Source of the DNA: CAYHKY01 sp964357355
GTDB lineage: Bacteria; Patescibacteriota; Microgenomatia; UBA10105
DNA length: 13,848 bases
NCBI GenBank assembly: GCA_964357355.1
Contig: CAYHKY010000038.1
Span: 1 to 13,848 of the forward strand
Direction: 5' to 3'
Positions 5,862-13,597 of this stretch are shown here, piece by piece. The notes beneath the pieces are model-generated. The model saw only the letters and a list, made by a program, of their open reading frames with translations, was not told where the DNA came from and searched no databases. Made by a program: the position numbers and the translations under genes. The stretch's first letter is position 1, and each line of letters begins with the position of its first letter.

Positions 5862-6611
5862 TTAATGACCATGCAAAACAAATCGCCTGGATTTTCCATA
5901 CAATTTCTCCAGGTAATTACCCTTGATAAACTCTTTCGCGCCACCGTGATATATCAACCGCTTATTAAGACATGCCAATTTATTGACTTCATTGACTACT
6001 ACATCGATATCGTGTGACACTAATATCATGGTGAGGTTCCGTTTTTGGTTAAGTTGAGTTAATTCTTCATAAAACTTATCCTGTGCCTCCACATCAACAC
6101 CTACCGTTGGTTCATCAAGAATCAGGAGTTCCGGTTGTGCGCTTAAGGCTTTGGCGATAAGCACACGCTGTTGTTGGCCTCCGGAAAGTTGCACCAAGGG
6201 TGTATTTTTATGTTCTCTAAGACCAACTTCAAGCAATGCTTCATCAATAGCCGCTTGATCACGGCTGTCTAGTTGTTGAAACAATCCAGCTTTCATCACT
6301 CTCCCCAAACCGACGACTTCAGCAACGGTTATCGGAAAACGTGTATCGAAATATGTGGCTCTTTGGGGAACATACCCAATACGACCCCATTCCTTAAATC
6401 CTGAGACAGGTTTGCCAAAAAGTTTCACTTCACCTTCTTGCGGGACCAATAAACCCAGAATAATTCTTAAAAGTGTTGTTTTACCGCTACCATTTGGACC
6501 TATCAAACCCAAAAAATCACCGCGACCCACATCAAAAGAAATGTGTTCCAATACCTTTTCACCGTTATATGCAAAACCAACATTGTCAACAGAAACAAGC
6601 GTATTTTTCAT
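5862..6611 (-). CDS. znuC: Zinc ABC transporter ATP-binding protein (ZnuC-like)
   Basis: A 249-residue ABC ATPase with every catalytic motif intact. Walker A is GPNGSGKT (38-45). The Q-loop is in YVPQRA (Gln about 83). The signature is LSGGQQQR (142-149). Walker B is LLILDEP (162-168), with Glu about 167. The H-loop is VSHD (His about 200). It hydrolyses ATP on the cytoplasmic side to power metal import through ZnuB. The ATG at 6611 is preferred to a TTG at 6617 because it overlaps the znuA stop as ATGA, repeating the junction one gene upstream. Motif order and the short length fit the metal-uptake subgroup of ABC ATPases. Operon position fixes the role better than sequence alone could. Confidence 0.94.
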   Translation of the reverse strand: MKNTLVSVDNVGFAYNGEKVLEHISFDVGRGDFLGLIGPNGSGKTTLLRIILGLLVPQEGEVKLFGKPVSGFKEWGRIGYVPQRATYFDTRFPITVAEVVGLGRVMKAGLFQQLDSRDQAAIDEALLEVGLREHKNTPLVQLSGGQQQRVLIAKALSAQPELLILDEPTVGVDVEAQDKFYEELTQLNQKRNLTMILVSHDIDVVVNEVNKLACLNKRLIYHGGAKEFIKGNYLEKLYGKSRRFVLHGH

Positions 6612-7531
6612 CGGCAATTAAATGCTTTTGTGAGATTTACCAAATTTTCCCGTTGTACAGATAAATAGTCCATGCCGTTTTTAACTTCTCCCTCTGTCAA
6701 TCCCTCCAAGGGATTTAACACTAAGGTCTGCACCCCCACCTCAGTAGCAATTGTTTCGGTTAATTTAGGGCTAACCAGAGTTTCAAAAAAAATAGCTTTT
6801 AGTTTTTTTTCCTTAACAAATTGTACAATTTCTGTAAGTTTTTGGGTTGACGGTTCGCTATCAGGAGAAAATCCTGCAATCGGTACCATAATCAGATTAT
6901 ATCTTTTGGCTAGATAGGTAAATGCTGCATGAGATGTCACAAACTCCTGCTCTATGCAATTTGCAAGTGTAAGTCTGAATTCACTATCAAGTTTAGCAAG
7001 TTCATTTTTGTATGATTGGGCATTATTTTCATATTCGATACGGTTGATAGGATCAGCTTGTATCACTCCTGCAAGAATATTATCGACCTGTTTCTGGGCA
7101 TACACGGGATCAAGCCAAATATGCGGATCATAAACACCAACATTAGCTTCTGATAATTCAAGTCCAAAACTACTATCTACCACCATAATTCCTTGGGTCA
7201 ATCCCTGACCCACGACTTTACTAACCCAAGGTTCAAACCCGGCACCGTTGTAAACAAATACTTGTGATTTTTGGATAGAAATCAGGTCTTTTTGGGTAGG
7301 CTCAAAATCATGCGGTTCGCTTCCCACCGGAGTAATTACGGTTACTTCCCCTCTTTCTTTTGTGATATGTCGCGCGAATTCACCCAACGGATAAAACGTA
7401 GTCACAATGCGTATTTTCCCAACGGTTCTTTGAGATAAATTATTATTTATATAATACTTACTGATAACCAAAAAACTCACGACGACAAAAATAAAAATTC
7501 CGACAATCAAATAGCGTAAATTGATTATCAT
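6608..7531 (-). CDS. znuA: Membrane-anchored zinc-binding protein (ZnuA/AdcA-like)
   Basis: A 307-residue cluster 9 solute-binding protein that captures metal outside the membrane and hands it to ZnuB. Residues about 5-25 are a hydrophobic N-terminal segment (YLIVGIFIFVVVSFLV) without a lipobox cysteine, so it is probably an uncleaved anchor or plain signal rather than a lipoprotein signal. Metal ligands are visible: H74 (GSEPHDFEP), H137 (DPHIWLDP) and H201 (TSHAAF). Three histidines are the zinc pattern, whereas manganese relatives have Glu in place of the third. The fourth position reads LNPLEGL, as in AdcA-type proteins. The His-rich loop common in zinc binders is absent before DPHIW. The ATG at 7531 overlaps the regulator stop as ATGA. 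A GTG at 7552 is in frame but less likely. Confidence 0.93.
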   Translation of the reverse strand: MIINLRYLIVGIFIFVVVSFLVISKYYINNNLSQRTVGKIRIVTTFYPLGEFARHITKERGEVTVITPVGSEPHDFEPTQKDLISIQKSQVFVYNGAGFEPWVSKVVGQGLTQGIMVVDSSFGLELSEANVGVYDPHIWLDPVYAQKQVDNILAGVIQADPINRIEYENNAQSYKNELAKLDSEFRLTLANCIEQEFVTSHAAFTYLAKRYNLIMVPIAGFSPDSEPSTQKLTEIVQFVKEKKLKAIFFETLVSPKLTETIATEVGVQTLVLNPLEGLTEGEVKNGMDYLSVQRENLVNLTKAFNCR

Positions 7532-7944
7532 ATATTCTGACACTTGTGGCACTTTCCGAAAAATTCCAAAGAGTGTCTAGTGATTTGAAAATCCTGTTGT
7601 TTGGCAATTTGATCTTTATATCTTGGAATGGGACAACCCTTGACATCCTGAATCACCCCGCAACGATCGCAAATCAAATGATGATGTTCTTCCCGGGGTA
7701 ATTCGTAACGAAATTTACCTTCCTGCAGTTGAATTTTGACAACAATTCCTTTTTGTGAAAATGCCTCGAGCATTCTGTACACTGTTACTTGATCCACTGA
7801 TTGATACTGTTTACGAAGCGCAGCTTGAATTTCAACCGCATCCAAAGGACGCTTGGTGTGAGTCAGGATTTCTAACACATTGAGCCGGGCTGGAGTCACC
7901 CGGAATCCCAACTGCTTGAGTTTGATACGATTTATGTTTGGCAT
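7528..7944 (-). CDS. zur: Fur-family metal-responsive repressor, probably Zur
   Basis: A 138-residue Fur-family regulator of normal length. Residues 1-82 are the winged helix, with GFRVTPARLNVLEIL (13-27) and the recognition helix SVDQVTVYRMLEAF (49-62). HHH at 87-89 belongs to the sensory metal site. Two CxxC pairs, C92/C95 and C132/C135, form the structural zinc site. The gene opens the transcript whose next three genes are a complete zinc importer, so zinc sensing (Zur) is the best guess. Sequence alone does not rule out Fur, Mnt or PerR specificity. Its promoter (7955-7983) contains a weak 17-bp dyad that could be its own operator. The ATG at 7944 is about 10 nt after the -10 box, so the mRNA is nearly leaderless. 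Confidence 0.9.
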   Translation of the reverse strand: MPNINRIKLKQLGFRVTPARLNVLEILTHTKRPLDAVEIQAALRKQYQSVDQVTVYRMLEAFSQKGIVVKIQLQEGKFRYELPREEHHHLICDRCGVIQDVKGCPIPRYKDQIAKQQDFQITRHSLEFFGKCHKCQNI

Positions 7945-7954
7945 GAATCAGCGA

Positions 7955-7983
7955 AGAATATCACAAACGCAACTCATTTGCAA
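7955..7983 (-). promoter_or_regulatory. Promoter of the zinc operon with a candidate operator dyad
   Basis: On the minus strand, TTGCAA (7978-7983) and TATTCT (7955-7960) are 17 bp apart, with TGA directly before the -10 (extended form). It abuts the stop of the upstream glycosyltransferase gene. Within the spacer, 7964-7980 is an imperfect dyad (CAAAxG ... CxTTTG), a candidate Zur site. It does not match a Zur box I know, so the operator call is weak. Predicted 5' leader: only 3-4 nt. Confidence 0.5.
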
Positions 7984-9366
7984 TTATAAAGTATTTGGAA
8001 GTTTTACGACAAAGATAGCATTCGGTGAGTTGGGAATTCGGAATTCTTTACCTGCTAAATGGTTGTTTGGACGCAGCACTATTTGGTACACGGCTTCGTA
8101 CTTACTCAGGTCTTGATTCACCCCGACAAAATCTAACAGATACTTAAATCCAAAACTCAATCCTAAATCGGTATCATAAAGAATTTTCACCGCTTTGACC
8201 TGTGTTTGAGACTTAATGTAAGACACGGCTTCACTTTTAATAAAATAATTATATGGATTGTAAGCTTTTGACATCGCCAGAAGATTATTACCCCAGCTAA
8301 ACACCAGAAATATATACAAAGTCGCCCGGAAAAAAAGCGGGCGCACGCTATTTGAGAAAATGGCCAAACAGTAAAAAAAAGCGGGCAATAAAAAGAAAAA
8401 ATAATAATCCGGCCTGCCACCGTGATAAAGCAAAAACAGAAAAAAAGTTACTCCCCACATCACAAGTGCAGATTCCATTCCGGAGTATTTGCGCCGTTTG
8501 ATAATTGCAAATAGTACCGTACTAAATACAACAACCTGGGCAAATACGGATTGCCTAACTGTTACCGCATGCGTAAATGTATCAAACGCTGACTGAAAAA
8601 CACCTCCCAAATGGTGCGGGATGGTCAGCTGATCAGCAGCATAAGTCTGTTGCGTCATGAAACCCACGATGTTTTTCAATAGTAAAAAATTGTGCCTCAG
8701 GTCAAACATTACAAATGGCGAAATAAATAAAATTACCAATAAAAATGTACCTATAATTTTTCTTGCCCCTATAAATCTGGATAATTTTTTCAAAAATATA
8801 AATACAAAAACAATTGGAATAAATAAAAACAGACTGAAATGCAAATGAAACGAAATTCCCAGAAGCAAACCCAACCATAAGATATAGGTTTTATTTGTGG
8901 GTAACTTGGTCAATATATACCAGAACAACAATCCCGAAGGATATAAAAAGATGATTACAGAAGGCGCGTACGCTTTGCTCCACAGGGAAACGGAAAACAA
9001 AACCAAAAGTCCCCCAATCACACCAACTCGCCTGTCCTGACTCAAGCGGCGGAATAAAAGATATGTCAATGCCGGTTGCGCTGCAGCAATTAACAGCGTC
9101 ACAACAAACATGCCCATTGGACTACCATTTGCAAGCCAGTAAACAATAGATGAGAAATATGTATATAAAGGTCCTACAAACAAACCTCCCACTGAGGTTT
9201 CCATTCCCAAAAGTGTCAATTTGTGCTGGGTGGCTATTTTTATATATTCATATGCATAGAATTCCTGATCATAATCAAAGGTAAAAAGTTGTGAAGTTTT
9301 GCAGAACAACAAAAGCAATGCTGTGCAATAAAATAAAACCGGCATTCCCCATCCTATTTTTTTCAT
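7984..9366 (-). CDS. GT-C membrane glycosyltransferase (GT39/ArnT-like)
   Basis: A 460-residue polytopic protein with about ten hydrophobic helices between residues 8 and 370 and a C-terminal extracytoplasmic part of about 90 residues. The first outer loop holds an acidic cluster, DYDQE (31-35), where GT-C enzymes place the catalytic Asp. GLFVGP (61-66) and SPFVMFDLRHNF (216-227) follow. The last two motifs recur in the divergent gene at 10702 (GIFYGP and TPFILFELRHDF), showing that these are paralogues. GT-C enzymes move a sugar from a polyprenyl-phosphate donor to a protein or lipid outside the membrane. Donor and acceptor cannot be read here. It starts 18 nt after the frameshifted glycosyltransferase gene and is probably co-transcribed with it. 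Confidence 0.85.
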   Translation of the reverse strand: MKKIGWGMPVLFYCTALLLLFCKTSQLFTFDYDQEFYAYEYIKIATQHKLTLLGMETSVGGLFVGPLYTYFSSIVYWLANGSPMGMFVVTLLIAAAQPALTYLLFRRLSQDRRVGVIGGLLVLFSVSLWSKAYAPSVIIFLYPSGLLFWYILTKLPTNKTYILWLGLLLGISFHLHFSLFLFIPIVFVFIFLKKLSRFIGARKIIGTFLLVILFISPFVMFDLRHNFLLLKNIVGFMTQQTYAADQLTIPHHLGGVFQSAFDTFTHAVTVRQSVFAQVVVFSTVLFAIIKRRKYSGMESALVMWGVTFFLFLLYHGGRPDYYFFFLLPAFFYCLAIFSNSVRPLFFRATLYIFLVFSWGNNLLAMSKAYNPYNYFIKSEAVSYIKSQTQVKAVKILYDTDLGLSFGFKYLLDFVGVNQDLSKYEAVYQIVLRPNNHLAGKEFRIPNSPNAIFVVKLPNTL

Positions 9367-9384
9367 GTTGGTTGCAATAATAAT

Positions 9385-10499
9385 TTATCGTCTACGCCTA
9401 AAAGTGTTTCCGTGTATCATCTGCCGCAACACAGTATAAATAGTTCCTGCAGTAAATAGGGTTAAAAATACATAGATAACTATCAGATATTTTAAGCTTC
9501 CTTCCGTTAGAATATTCAGGTAGATAAAAAACAGAGCCATAACTGCATATGTCAAAATGAACAAGGAATTTTTTCGAAAAACGAAAACGCTATATAATGA
9601 AATACTTACTGCAAATGGAATTAATGGCGTCCAATCCGAAGAATAATAATTATAATGTGGCGCAAATGACCACCAAGTTCTGTAACGACCTAAAAAATTG
9701 ATTCCAAAGCATTTCCGATAACAACCGGATTGGCAGTACGCCATTTAAGCATCCACCACTGAAATTCTAAGAAACCGACGAGTGAAACCCGCCTGAATAA
9801 TTCAAAATAACTTACACTGTAAACAATCGGCACCAGAGACAGACTAAGTAAAAAAACACTGAATTGGTTTCTCCTAAATACCCATTGATAAAACATGAGA
9901 AACAACAAAATAAGCACTAAAGCAGGAAAGAATTTTGTGGCCATACTTAAACCGAAAAAAAGTGAGGATATAAGATAATTTTTTGATTGCCTACCGATTA
10001 TAAATTTATATAAACCGATGATAAAAAATATTGCCATTGGTAAATCAAGCATGGGATAAAACATCTGTCGTGTAAAATACGGATCAATAACTGCCCAAAA
10101 TACTCCCATTGACGCAATGACCGGATTTTTAAATATCAGCAGTCCCATTTTGTAAATCAATAATAGAAATAATAATGTATAGAAGATATATATCACGCGC
10201 TGATTGTTAAATAGGAGTATGGATATTCCGATTAAGTACTTCCCAAGCGGGGGGTTTTCAAAATTAACCCTGCTCACCTCTCCTCCTGTTATGTAGTAGT
10301 AACCGGCATATGAATAAAGATCATCATCTGAAATAATGTTCGTAGCCCGTATGTTCAACACATATTGTGAACGTTCATACCGATCTGTGTATAGTGCATA
10401 ATCATACGAATCAGTGTAAAGACTGAGATTAGTCAATATTTTAAAAAAAATAATGAGTGCCGCAGCGATTAAAATATAGTTAGACCTGAAGTTTTGCAT
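9385..10499 (-). pseudogene. PMT-like GT-C glycosyltransferase, split by a frameshift
   Basis: Two overlapping frames make one protein. The first 269 residues (ATG at 10499) end at a TAG (9690-9692) directly after a T6 tract (9692-9697). One more T, or a -1 slip, continues into the second frame for about 102 residues to the TAA at 9385, giving about 371 residues. The first part has an acidic first loop (DDDLYSYAG, from 58) and NPPLGK (82-87), the counterpart of the HPPLGK motif of PMT-family O-mannosyltransferases, then several helices and DLPMAIFF. The second part resumes with LGRYRTWWSF and YSSDWTPLIPF, then more helices. Hydrophobic periodicity runs smoothly across the junction. It may be a true pseudogene, a sequencing error in the homopolymer, or a slippage gene. 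Enzymatic role as for other lipid-linked-sugar transferases; substrate unknown. Confidence 0.8.
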
Positions 10500-10539
10500 A
10501 TAATGTCAGTTACTTATACTATACTCGTGACTCGTTTCG

Positions 10540-10623
10540 TATACCCGTCTTATGCTGGTTTGTCCCGCCAAACATCATCATAATGAAGATGAAGGCGGGA
10601 TCAAAACAGCTTAGAGGGGTATA
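10540..10623. repeat. 84-nt imperfect palindrome (MITE/REP-like)
   Basis: Terminal arms TATACCC (10540-10546) and GGGTATA (10617-10623) are followed inward by TCT/AGA, then GCTG (10554-10557) / CAGC (10607-10610), TTTG (10559-10562) / CAAA (10602-10605), TCCCGCC (10563-10569) / GGCGGGA (10594-10600), and an inner hairpin from 10573 to 10591. About 33 base pairs form by my hand count, with only small mismatches and bulges. It lies between two divergent glycosyltransferase genes, so a terminator role is unlikely. It encodes no protein. A non-autonomous mobile or REP-like element fits best. Confidence 0.7.
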
Positions 10624-10629
10624 TGGCCG

Positions 10630-10650
10630 CCTGCCTGCCGGCGAGGCAGG
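10630..10650. repeat. GC-rich hairpin next to the long palindrome
   Basis: CCTGCCT (10630-10636) and AGGCAGG (10644-10650) form a perfect 7-bp stem around a loop containing the palindrome GCCGGC. Its composition contrasts sharply with the AT-rich spacer. Short GC-rich palindromes of this kind are, to my knowledge, scattered in CPR genomes. No T-run follows on either strand. The remaining 10651-10701 is AT-rich and must hold the promoter of the gene at 10702, but I cannot place its boxes. Confidence 0.6.
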
Positions 10651-10701
10651 GAACAATTTACAGTATGTAGGCTATATAACTTTGTTTATACGAAAATATA
10701 T

Positions 10702-12255
10702 ATGTTACGTGTTTTATTCAAGAAAATAGCGGGAAAAATTCTTTATAAACACTTATTACTTTTTCTGCTTTTGGGTTTTCCTATTTACTTTCCGCTGATG
10801 AGTTTAAAAGGTGGAGTCATTCCGCACTGGTATGATACAGCCTGGGCATTACTTCTTGGGCTTGAAAATCACCAAAAGATTCGTCTTATCGGGTACGAGG
10901 GAGGAATTCCCGGAATTTTTTATGGACCGCACTGGAGTTGGTTGCTGTCATTGGTACAACTCTTCAGTAAAAATCCGGTTGTTATTACTACTGTAGTTTT
11001 GTTTATTCCTTATTTTACCTTTCTCCCATTTTTACTCTATAAATTCAAGTCAGTTTTTGGCGGTTTGATTGTTGCACTTCTTTGGTTGAGTTATATATTG
11101 GCGTATTATCCGCTCTCAGTCCATTTGTGGCATGTTCATTTGGCTCCACTCATTTTTCTCGCGCTCTTGTATCTGCTTATTTCTATCAATTGGTTTGATC
11201 TGAAACTTATTGATATATGTAAAATATTTCTTTCCGGATTTCTCTTAAGTTTTTTAGTTTTTATTCATATGTCCTTTGGAGCAACTCAAACTATAGCTAC
11301 TACGCTCTTCATTTCGATCTCACTCGGAATATTTGCTTATCAGTCTAAACAACAAATAAACCATAAGGTTTTTCGGATAATTACGGCACTAATAGCTTAT
11401 GGCACAGGTTTTTTACTATGCAGTACGCCTTTTATCCTGTTTGAACTTCGGCATGATTTCAGGCAAACCAAAGCCATCATTTTTGTACTTACCCAATCTA
11501 TTCTTTATAACTCTGCTGTCGTTGGCCAACTAGGTTTAAGTAAAACCGAAATTTGGCAGGAATTTCTATTATTACCATTAACCATTTTACAGTTACCAGG
11601 GAAAACGCTTATCCCTTTTTGGGTTTTTATTATATTTATGGTTGGATATTTTTATGGGAAAAGACAATTCCATTTTACACTGTTACAAAAACGATTAGTG
11701 ACACTTCTAAGCCTTTCAACCTTTGTCATGTTAACAATTTATCTCACTTCCAAAAATCCGATTTGGAAATATCACTTTATCGGTGCGGAAATATCAGTTC
11801 TTCTCTTTATGGGAATACTTGCTGCAAAATCGCGGATTCTGACTTTACTTCTTTTTGTGTGGGTTGTTTGGATCTCAACTTCAACATTGGTAAGGACCAT
11901 AACAATTCCGGCACCGGATCCCATGAGTCTTTCGACACTCAATGCAAAGCAGTTTGTGGTCGAGTCAATTTATAAAAATGCCCAAAACCAACCGTTTGCT
12001 GTTTATACCTATTCTTCCGCCATAATGACCTATGATTATGATTATCTTTTTGCCTGGTTGGGTAAAGATAAGTATTCGTATGTACCCGGAAATGACCCCA
12101 ATTCCAATCTGGTGTACTTGATCATTCCTGAGGCAACAGACACTCTGGTTTCCAATTTCACTAATGATAAGACGCCTTCATCCCAATTTGAAACCGCAGA
12201 TAAGTGGAAAATTGCCAATGGTACAGTGGTGATGAAACGGGTTAAAAAATTATAA
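10702..12255 (+). CDS. GT-C membrane glycosyltransferase, paralogue of the gene at 7984
   Basis: A 517-residue polytopic protein with an amphipathic basic N-terminus, about ten to twelve hydrophobic helices from residue 17 to 400, and an extracytoplasmic C-terminal part (about 405-517). The first loop has HWYDTAW (42-48), whose D45 is the likely counterpart of the GT-C catalytic Asp. GIFYGPHW (71-78) and TPFILFELRHDF (242-253) match the motifs of the gene at 7984, at similar distances. It probably transfers a sugar from a polyprenyl carrier outside the membrane. It is transcribed divergently from the other two glycosyltransferases. The ATG at 10702 has no visible Shine-Dalgarno, and the upstream sequence is nearly pure A/T. 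Specificity cannot be inferred. Confidence 0.83.
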   Translation: MLRVLFKKIAGKILYKHLLLFLLLGFPIYFPLMSLKGGVIPHWYDTAWALLLGLENHQKIRLIGYEGGIPGIFYGPHWSWLLSLVQLFSKNPVVITTVVLFIPYFTFLPFLLYKFKSVFGGLIVALLWLSYILAYYPLSVHLWHVHLAPLIFLALLYLLISINWFDLKLIDICKIFLSGFLLSFLVFIHMSFGATQTIATTLFISISLGIFAYQSKQQINHKVFRIITALIAYGTGFLLCSTPFILFELRHDFRQTKAIIFVLTQSILYNSAVVGQLGLSKTEIWQEFLLLPLTILQLPGKTLIPFWVFIIFMVGYFYGKRQFHFTLLQKRLVTLLSLSTFVMLTIYLTSKNPIWKYHFIGAEISVLLFMGILAAKSRILTLLLFVWVVWISTSTLVRTITIPAPDPMSLSTLNAKQFVVESIYKNAQNQPFAVYTYSSAIMTYDYDYLFAWLGKDKYSYVPGNDPNSNLVYLIIPEATDTLVSNFTNDKTPSSQFETADKWKIANGTVVMKRVKKL

Positions 12256-12275
12256 AATACTTAGTTTGCATCCGT

Positions 12276-12315
12276 TCCAAATCTATTGCGGGGTTACAAG
12301 AAATCAGAACGTATT
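12276..12315 (+). repeat. Direct repeat, left copy, before the MFS gene
   Basis: TCCAAATCT (12276-12284) followed by TTGCGG, TTACA, GAAATCAGAAC and TATT. The same blocks in the same order recur at 13598-13643, just after the MFS gene. The copies differ by a few substitutions and small indels. It lies between the glycosyltransferase stop and the MFS start. No coding potential or RNA gene is recognised in it. Confidence 0.65.
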
Positions 12316-12332
12316 ATAAATCTCCTAATCTG

Positions 12333-12355
12333 TTTTCTCTCCATTTATGAGAAAA
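12333..12355 (+). promoter_or_regulatory. Hairpin just upstream of the MFS start codon
   Basis: TTTTCTC (12333-12339) and GAGAAAA (12349-12355) form a 7-bp stem with a 9-nt loop, ending 7 nt before the ATG at 12363. The 3' arm supplies the only purine-rich stretch near the start, so folding could limit translation initiation. A TATAAA upstream (near 12315) could be the -10, but no well-spaced -35 is evident. Confidence 0.35.
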
Positions 12356-12362
12356 TGTATCT

Positions 12363-13580
12363 ATGATGGGCAACTTCCTGAATAAACATACAAAATGGAA
12401 CAACATTACTAAAGCTGAACTAATCAACTTTTTCTCAGCCCTGTATTTTTACTTGCCGATTGCTACGTTATGGTATCAAAGTCGGGGGCTGAGTCTAATT
12501 CAAGTTGAATCATTAAATGGAATTGGTACTTTAACAATCGTCCTTACCACTGTTCAAACTGGTATATTTGCCGATAAGTTCGGTCGCAAGTCGGCTATTA
12601 TTATGGCTTTAATTATGCAACTGCTGGGAGAAGTGATTTTTTTGGTAAGCCACTCATTCCCGATGTTTATCCTCTGCTCTATCTTAGCTGGTTTAGGTTT
12701 TTCTTTTTGGAGTGGAGCATTTGATGCTCTTATATTAGATTCTTTGAAAGCAGATCACCAGGAAAAACAAACTCAAAAGACAATTGGTAACATCACTGCT
12801 TATAAAGAATTGTCTACCATTTTAGGTGCAGTTGTAAGTAGTTTTATCGTATCGCAACTAGTACCGAGTAGATTTATGCTTGCAATACTATTAACAATCG
12901 GCAGTGTTAGCATTGCTCTTCTTATCAGTTTGTTTATTAAAGAACCACCAAGATCAGAAAATCACCATAGTCTTTCCCCACTGCAGTTGTTGAAAAAAAG
13001 CATGGTGCTTTTAAGACAAAATCGAAAACTAGTACAACTGGTAGCACTAGGCATATTTACTACCCCTTTTACTGCATACCTTATAAGCCTGTATCAACCA
13101 TATTTTAAAAACTTGCATGTTCCTGGCCAGTGGTTTGGGTTAGCTTATGCTTTGGGAGGCTTATTTGCTTTATTGTCTTCTAAATATGCATATGTGATTG
13201 AGAATAAATTGGGCGGTAAAACTGCATTACTATTTTTCACTCTCCTACCAGGATTTTTCTTTGGACTCATGGCAATAAATGGACATCCTTGGCTAGCTGT
13301 GACTTTCTTTTCTCTTAACTACGGTTCAGCCTTATTACAAAATCCTCTCTTGATTGACTATACTAACCGACATATCCCGAGTGAAAACAGAGCAACTCTT
13401 CTATCATTTATTACGCTGCTTTCCAGTTTATATATTGCAGTCATGGGTCCAATTATTGGCAAAGTAGCAGACTATTCAATTTCGGCAGCTTTTATAGTGA
13501 TGGGAGCACTAATCGTGACAGGAGCATTATTTTTCCGAATTGATGATAAACACCTAATAATTGAGAAGTTTAATGGTTAA
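12363..13580 (+). CDS. Major facilitator superfamily transporter
   Basis: A 405-residue polytopic protein with twelve predicted hydrophobic helices, the usual MFS size. The loop between helices 2 and 3 carries motif A, GIFADKFGRKSA (67-78), with Asp71 and the Gly-Arg-Lys triplet intact. A weaker counterpart (SSKYAYVIENKLGGKTA) lies between helices 8 and 9, as expected from the internal duplication. A hydrophilic loop around residues 195-225 separates the two halves. It exports or imports a small solute by proton coupling. Substrate cannot be told, though a drug-efflux-like subgroup is plausible. Two ATG codons stand in tandem at 12363 and 12366, and either may be used. The gene is bracketed by a direct repeat (12276-12315 and 13598-13643), which suggests that it may have arrived or moved as a unit. 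Confidence 0.9.
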   Translation: MMGNFLNKHTKWNNITKAELINFFSALYFYLPIATLWYQSRGLSLIQVESLNGIGTLTIVLTTVQTGIFADKFGRKSAIIMALIMQLLGEVIFLVSHSFPMFILCSILAGLGFSFWSGAFDALILDSLKADHQEKQTQKTIGNITAYKELSTILGAVVSSFIVSQLVPSRFMLAILLTIGSVSIALLISLFIKEPPRSENHHSLSPLQLLKKSMVLLRQNRKLVQLVALGIFTTPFTAYLISLYQPYFKNLHVPGQWFGLAYALGGLFALLSSKYAYVIENKLGGKTALLFFTLLPGFFFGLMAINGHPWLAVTFFSLNYGSALLQNPLLIDYTNRHIPSENRATLLSFITLLSSLYIAVMGPIIGKVADYSISAAFIVMGALIVTGALFFRIDDKHLIIEKFNG

Positions 13581-13597
13581 TTAGAGGATTGTGAGGC

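Noticed and set aside
7532..7552. GTG start for znuA at 7552
   Set aside because: The ATG at 7531 forms the same ATGA overlap seen at the znuA-znuC junction and starts directly before the hydrophobic segment.
10540..10650. CRISPR repeats or bidirectional terminator
   Set aside because: Two different palindromes with no repeat-spacer periodicity, and the flanking genes start rather than end here.
12286..12320. Promoter of the MFS gene within the left direct repeat
   Set aside because: TTACAA and TATAAA are only about 15 bp apart and the other pairings are worse, so I could not support a specific promoter.
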